Source: Lentzea kentuckyensis
GTDB lineage: Bacteria; Actinomycetota; Actinomycetes; Mycobacteriales; Pseudonocardiaceae
Length of the DNA stretch: 45,485 nt
Direction: 5' to 3'
Assembly (NCBI RefSeq): GCF_002150765.1
Contig: NZ_MUYM01000085.1
Coordinates: 1-45,485, forward strand
Numbering within the stretch: position 1 is the first letter of the stretch; every line of letters begins with the position of its first letter. The notes under the pieces are model-generated. The model was given only the letters and a program-made list of their open reading frames with translations, was not told where the DNA came from and did not search any database. The translations under genes were made by a program, and so were the position numbers. Positions 42,088-45,485 of this stretch are shown here, one piece after another.

Positions 42088-44532
42088 GTGCAGTTGCCGT
42101 GGAGAGCCGCGCCCAGGGCAGCGCTGTCGAGCCCGCTCACGTTGCTGGTGAGCATCGCGACGACGTTGCTGCTGGGCTTCGTGGTGGCCGCGGCCGTGCT
42201 GCACTCGTCCGCCGCCGGCAGCGCCGCTCTTGCCTATCAGCAGAGCCGGATCTGCCCGGATTCCGTGCACCCGTCGCTGGACGGCGACAAGCTACCGCTG
42301 GCCACCGCCGCCACGATGTCCGCACGCAGCCCGGTGGGCGCGGTCTACACGCGCATCGGGCGCCCCGACTTCAACGGCCTCGCGACCTACGGCCGGTTCG
42401 GATACCGCCCGCAGGCCCTGTCGCACCTGACCGTGGTCGACGGCGGCGGCACCGGGCTGTGGGTGCCGCAGACGATCGCCACGGCCGCACGGGTGCGCGT
42501 GGGTGACCGGCTGACCGGGTCGCCGCTGACGGTCACCGCGATCTACGCCGATCTCGCGTACCCCGTGTCCGGGTTCTGGTGTTCCGAGGCGAAGACGGTC
42601 GTGCCGAACCCGCTGGGCGGTGACGGCGCCAGCACGTCGGTGATCTGGGTGCCGCAGATGTCCGACCTCTCGTCGCTGCCGCCGGAGTTCTCGTCCGACG
42701 CCTCGGTGTCGCTGCGGTTCCCGACGCCGCCGCTGTCGACCCTCGACGAAGCGGAGGCGTTGCGGGACAAGGGGAACGCCTCCATCTCGGCGCTCGCTCC
42801 GCCGCTGACCCGGAGCGACGTGCTGTCGTCCGCGATCACCGCCGCCCGCACGTCCGAACGCAACGTGTCGTCCGCACTGCTGCCGTTGGTGATCATCAGC
42901 GTGCTGGTCGGGCTCGCCGGGGTCGGCACGGTGACCGTGCAGTGGGCTCAGCGCCGGCATTCCGAGCTGCGGCTGCTGTGGGTGCGCGGGGCGAGCCCGC
43001 TCGCGCTCGGGCTCCGCGGTGTTCTCGAACTGGGGCTGCCGCTGATGCTGGGCGGCCTGCTGGGGTTGGTGACCGCTCGGCTGCTGTTGCCGCTGTACGC
43101 GCCGGACGTTGCGTTGGCCCCTGGGACGCTCTGGGTGGCGTTGGGCTTCGTCCTGGCTGTGGTGGTCGCGTCGTTGGCCGTGACCGTCCTGATGGCTTCG
43201 TGGCGGACGCACCGGACGTTCCAGCGGCGCGCACGGTCGTGGCGGCTCTCTCTCGTGCCGTGGGAGCTGGTCGTCGCTGTTTTGGCCGTGCTGGCACGGG
43301 TTCGCCTGTCCCGCAACGGGTTGGGCACCGTCGTGAAGTCCAGTGAACTGCCGACGATCGACGTCGCCGCGCTGACCTTCCCGCTGCTCGTGGTGCTGGC
43401 CACCGCACTGTTCGCGACCCGGCTGCTGCGGTGGTCCCTCGGCTGGTCGCACCGGGTGCAGTGGTGGCAGGTGCCCGCCGCCCAGCTGGCGTTGCGCCGG
43501 CTGGCGGCCGCGGTGGGGCCCGCGACCGGCGTGCTGCTGGTGGGCGTGCTGGCGGTCGGCACCATCGCGGTGGGCAGCGCCGTGGCGGGTGCCCAGCGGT
43601 CGGCGCTGGACTCGAAGTCGGGCGTGTTCGTCGGCGCCAACAGCACGGTGCAGGTGTCGCAGGACATCGCGCTGGGCCGGGTGGCGTTGCCGTCGTCGTT
43701 GCAGGGCAACACAACTCTCGTCGGCGTGAGCACCGGTGCGCTGGTGGTGGATCCGGCGACGTTCACCGACGCGGCCGTGGTTGACGACGCCGCTTCGGTG
43801 CGCTCTCTGCTCTCCTCGCTGCGCCGGACCGGTGAGATCGCTCCCGCGCTGCGCATCGGCCGGTCGGCGAACCAGGAGATCCAGATCGCCGGGCTGCCGT
43901 TGTTGAAGCCGGTGGCGTCGCTGCCCTCGTTCCCGAAGCTGGGCACGCGCGGCTACGTGGTGCCGAGGGACTCCGTGCCGGCCGTCGAGCAGGTGGGGTC
44001 GTGGCACCTCTGGTCGTCGTTGCCGTTGTCCGCGCTGACTTCTTCGTTGCAGGCCGCGGGCATCCACTACACGAACGTCGCTGACCGCGGCCGGGTGCTC
44101 GACGGCCTGCCGTTCCTGACCGTGGAGTGGACGTTCGCCTTCGTGACCGCGATCGGCATCGTGCTCGCCGTGGTCGCCGCGGTCGCCCTGCTGCTGGCCG
44201 TCGAGGTGCGACGCCGCCAGAACGCCGTCTCCGGCGCGTTGTCGACCCGGATGGGCCTGCGACCGTCCGTGCTGTGGTCCAGCCACCTGATGGAGGTCGG
44301 CGCGCTGGCACTGCTGGCTCTCACGGCCGGTGTGCCGGCGTCGTTCGTGAGCGCCGGTTTCGCCGTGCCGCGCCTGGATCCCGCGCCGTGGCTGAACCCG
44401 GCGCCGATCCTGCCGGACCTCACCGGCCTGCTGGGGTCACTGGTGCTGGGCGGCCTCGCGGTGGTCGTCGTGGCGGCTTGGCTGGCGTTGCGCGGTGCCC
44501 GCACCGCGCGGATGGGAGAGCTGCTCCGGTGA
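42088..44532 (+). CDS. FtsX-like ABC transporter permease
   Basis: 814 aa, a long membrane protein of the MacB/FtsX permease superfamily. An N-terminal TM helix (about 18-40) is followed by a large extracytoplasmic domain, a cluster of TM helices in the middle (about 265-460), a second extracytoplasmic domain, and a final TM cluster (about 680-810). This is the duplicated FtsX arrangement of actinobacterial exporters, probably for lipids, peptides or lipoproteins. The GTG at 42088 follows a -10-like box by six bases, and the stop overlaps the ATPase start (GTGA). The substrate is unknown. Confidence 0.85.
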   Translation: MQLPWRAAPRAALSSPLTLLVSIATTLLLGFVVAAAVLHSSAAGSAALAYQQSRICPDSVHPSLDGDKLPLATAATMSARSPVGAVYTRIGRPDFNGLATYGRFGYRPQALSHLTVVDGGGTGLWVPQTIATAARVRVGDRLTGSPLTVTAIYADLAYPVSGFWCSEAKTVVPNPLGGDGASTSVIWVPQMSDLSSLPPEFSSDASVSLRFPTPPLSTLDEAEALRDKGNASISALAPPLTRSDVLSSAITAARTSERNVSSALLPLVIISVLVGLAGVGTVTVQWAQRRHSELRLLWVRGASPLALGLRGVLELGLPLMLGGLLGLVTARLLLPLYAPDVALAPGTLWVALGFVLAVVVASLAVTVLMASWRTHRTFQRRARSWRLSLVPWELVVAVLAVLARVRLSRNGLGTVVKSSELPTIDVAALTFPLLVVLATALFATRLLRWSLGWSHRVQWWQVPAAQLALRRLAAAVGPATGVLLVGVLAVGTIAVGSAVAGAQRSALDSKSGVFVGANSTVQVSQDIALGRVALPSSLQGNTTLVGVSTGALVVDPATFTDAAVVDDAASVRSLLSSLRRTGEIAPALRIGRSANQEIQIAGLPLLKPVASLPSFPKLGTRGYVVPRDSVPAVEQVGSWHLWSSLPLSALTSSLQAAGIHYTNVADRGRVLDGLPFLTVEWTFAFVTAIGIVLAVVAAVALLLAVEVRRRQNAVSGALSTRMGLRPSVLWSSHLMEVGALALLALTAGVPASFVSAGFAVPRLDPAPWLNPAPILPDLTGLLGSLVLGGLAVVVVAAWLALRGARTARMGELLR

Positions 44533-45128
44533 TCCGTGCTTGTGGCGTCGGGGTGTCCTACGGTTCCGTGCGCGCCGTCTCGGACGTGTCACTGACCCTC
44601 GCCCCCGGCCTCACCGTGCTGTCCGGGCCGTCCGGCTCGGGCAAGTCGACGCTGCTGCGAGTGCTGTCGCTGGTCGAACGGCCCTCCGCGGGCGAGGTGT
44701 TCGTGCGGGACGTGGCGACGTCGTCGATGTCCTGGGCGGCCCTGCGTTCCTTGCGGCGCAAGGAGATCGCGGTGGTGTTCCAGAACCCGGCGGACAACCT
44801 GATCGGGCACCTGACCGTGGGTGAGAACCTGCGCGCGGCCGGGGCTCGCGACCTGACGCTGCTGGACCGGCTGGGCTTGGCCGGGTCCGGCACGTGGCGG
44901 ATCGGCGCGTTGTCCGGCGGGCAACAACAGCGGCTGGCGTTCGCGTGTGCGCTGGCACGCGGGGCTTCCGTCGTCGTGGCCGACGAACCGACTTCTCAGC
45001 TCGACGTCCGGTCAGCCGACCTGGTGCTGGAGACCCTGTCGTCCTTGCCGGTGCCGGCGCTGGTGGCGTCGCACGATCCGCGGCTGGTCGCGTTGGCGGA
45101 CGTGTGCATCCCACTGGCCGCGTCATGA
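44529..45128 (+). CDS. ABC transporter ATP-binding protein
   Basis: 199 aa, complete but short nucleotide-binding domain. Walker A GPSGSGKSTL, Q-loop VVFQNPADNL, signature LSGGQQQRLAFA, Walker B VVVADEPTSQLD and the switch His in ASHDPRL. It belongs to the MacB/LolD-like group that partners FtsX-type permeases. It starts with GTG overlapping the permease stop by four bases, and its own stop overlaps the next ATPase start by four (ATGA), so the three genes are one coupled unit. Confidence 0.9.
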   Translation: MIRACGVGVSYGSVRAVSDVSLTLAPGLTVLSGPSGSGKSTLLRVLSLVERPSAGEVFVRDVATSSMSWAALRSLRRKEIAVVFQNPADNLIGHLTVGENLRAAGARDLTLLDRLGLAGSGTWRIGALSGGQQQRLAFACALARGASVVVADEPTSQLDVRSADLVLETLSSLPVPALVASHDPRLVALADVCIPLAAS

Positions 45129-45485
45129 TCCAGGCTTGTGGGGTCCACCGGGCGTTCGGTGGGATCTCCGTGCTGCGGGGCGTCGATCTGGCGGTGTCCG
45201 CCGGGGAGCTCGTGACGCTGAGCGGGCCGTCCGGGTCGGGCAAGACCGCGTTGCTGTCCTTGTTGTGCGGCTTCGACTTCCCGGACAGCGGGTCGGTGCT
45301 GCCCGGGCCGGCTTCGTGGTCCGCGTGCGCGGTGTTGCCGCAGTCTCTCGGGCTGGCGTCCGAGCTGACGCTGGAGGAGAACGTCGCGTTGCCGTTGCGG
45401 CTGGCGGGGCGGGAGGTCTCCGGGGTCGGCGCGTTGCTGGCGGAGCTGGGGATCGGGGAGCTGGGGGCGCGGTATCCGGGGCAGG
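45125..45485 (+). CDS. Second ABC transporter ATP-binding protein (cut by window end)
   Basis: The first 120 codons are visible. Walker A GPSGSGKTAL and the Q-loop region VLPQSLGLASELTLEENVALPLRL are present; the signature and Walker B lie beyond the window. It starts with ATG overlapping the preceding stop. Two different ATPases next to one FtsX-like permease suggest a heterodimeric motor. Confidence 0.85.
   Translation, partial: MIQACGVHRAFGGISVLRGVDLAVSAGELVTLSGPSGSGKTALLSLLCGFDFPDSGSVLPGPASWSACAVLPQSLGLASELTLEENVALPLRLAGREVSGVGALLAELGIGELGARYPGQ

Noticed and set aside
42292..44286. 664-codon minus-strand frame opposite the ABC permease
   Set aside because: Gln/Arg/His-rich shadow of a clear membrane protein.

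Overview
The window is very GC-rich, densely coded on both strands, and rich in GTG starts and in promoters whose -10 box sits directly before the start codon. It carries actinobacterial families: a SARP/AfsR-type regulator, an alditol oxidase, an MpaB-type oxygenase, a UvrA-like drug-resistance ABC protein, secreted glycosidases with carbohydrate-binding domains, and SLATT/DUF4231, TIR-WD40 and KGGVGR ATPase genes. This points to a filamentous actinomycete, most likely Pseudonocardiales (Lentzea, Saccharothrix or Amycolatopsis-like). That is an inference; there is no rRNA or other marker gene here. I see no tRNA, rRNA, CRISPR array or transposase.

Layout. 0-5.5 kb: PP2C-like phosphatase, WYL regulator divergent from an epoxide hydrolase, and a SARP regulator overlapping the hydrolase. 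5.5-9.4 kb: secreted beta-propeller protein, secreted alpha/beta hydrolase, a chimeric truncated copy of that hydrolase made by a local tandem duplication, and a TetR regulator. 9.4-14.9 kb: UvrA-like ABC protein coupled to a siderophore-interacting flavoprotein, a frameshifted secreted GH79-like glycosidase and an O-methyltransferase. 14.9-20.2 kb: alditol oxidase; a two-gene TIR + KGGVGR-ATPase/TPR module; an ArsR-SRPBCC pair. 20.2-27.7 kb: secreted ricin/beta-helix protein, amidase, DUF6204, TenA-like protein, a 44-aa secreted peptide, alpha/beta hydrolase, secreted Cys-rich protein and MpaB-type oxygenase. 27.7-30.6 kb: large secreted GH29-like enzyme. 30.7-35.5 kb: a second possible conflict locus, with a TIR-TM-WD40 gene and a lipoprotein in one operon, divergent from a SLATT/DUF4231 membrane protein, then a TerB-like protein. 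35.6-40.5 kb: an XRE-cupin regulator and a five-gene, fully coupled operon for trans-4-hydroxy-L-proline catabolism. 40.5-45.5 kb: HTH protein, a decayed VOC gene, and an ABC export system (FtsX-like permease plus two ATPases, the last cut by the window edge).

How parts work together. In the hydroxyproline operon a 4-hydroxyproline epimerase, a multi-subunit flavin/iron-sulfur cis-4-hydroxy-D-proline dehydrogenase and a DapA-type deaminase would convert hydroxyproline to 2-oxoglutarate semialdehyde; the final dehydrogenase is not in the window. The TetR/UvrA-like/SIP unit looks like a drug-responsive resistance operon. The two TIR loci are the best candidates for little-described NAD-targeting or membrane-targeting conflict systems. 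Local regulation shows in palindromes that overlap start codons or promoters and in a 5'-UTR hairpin that masks a Shine-Dalgarno sequence.
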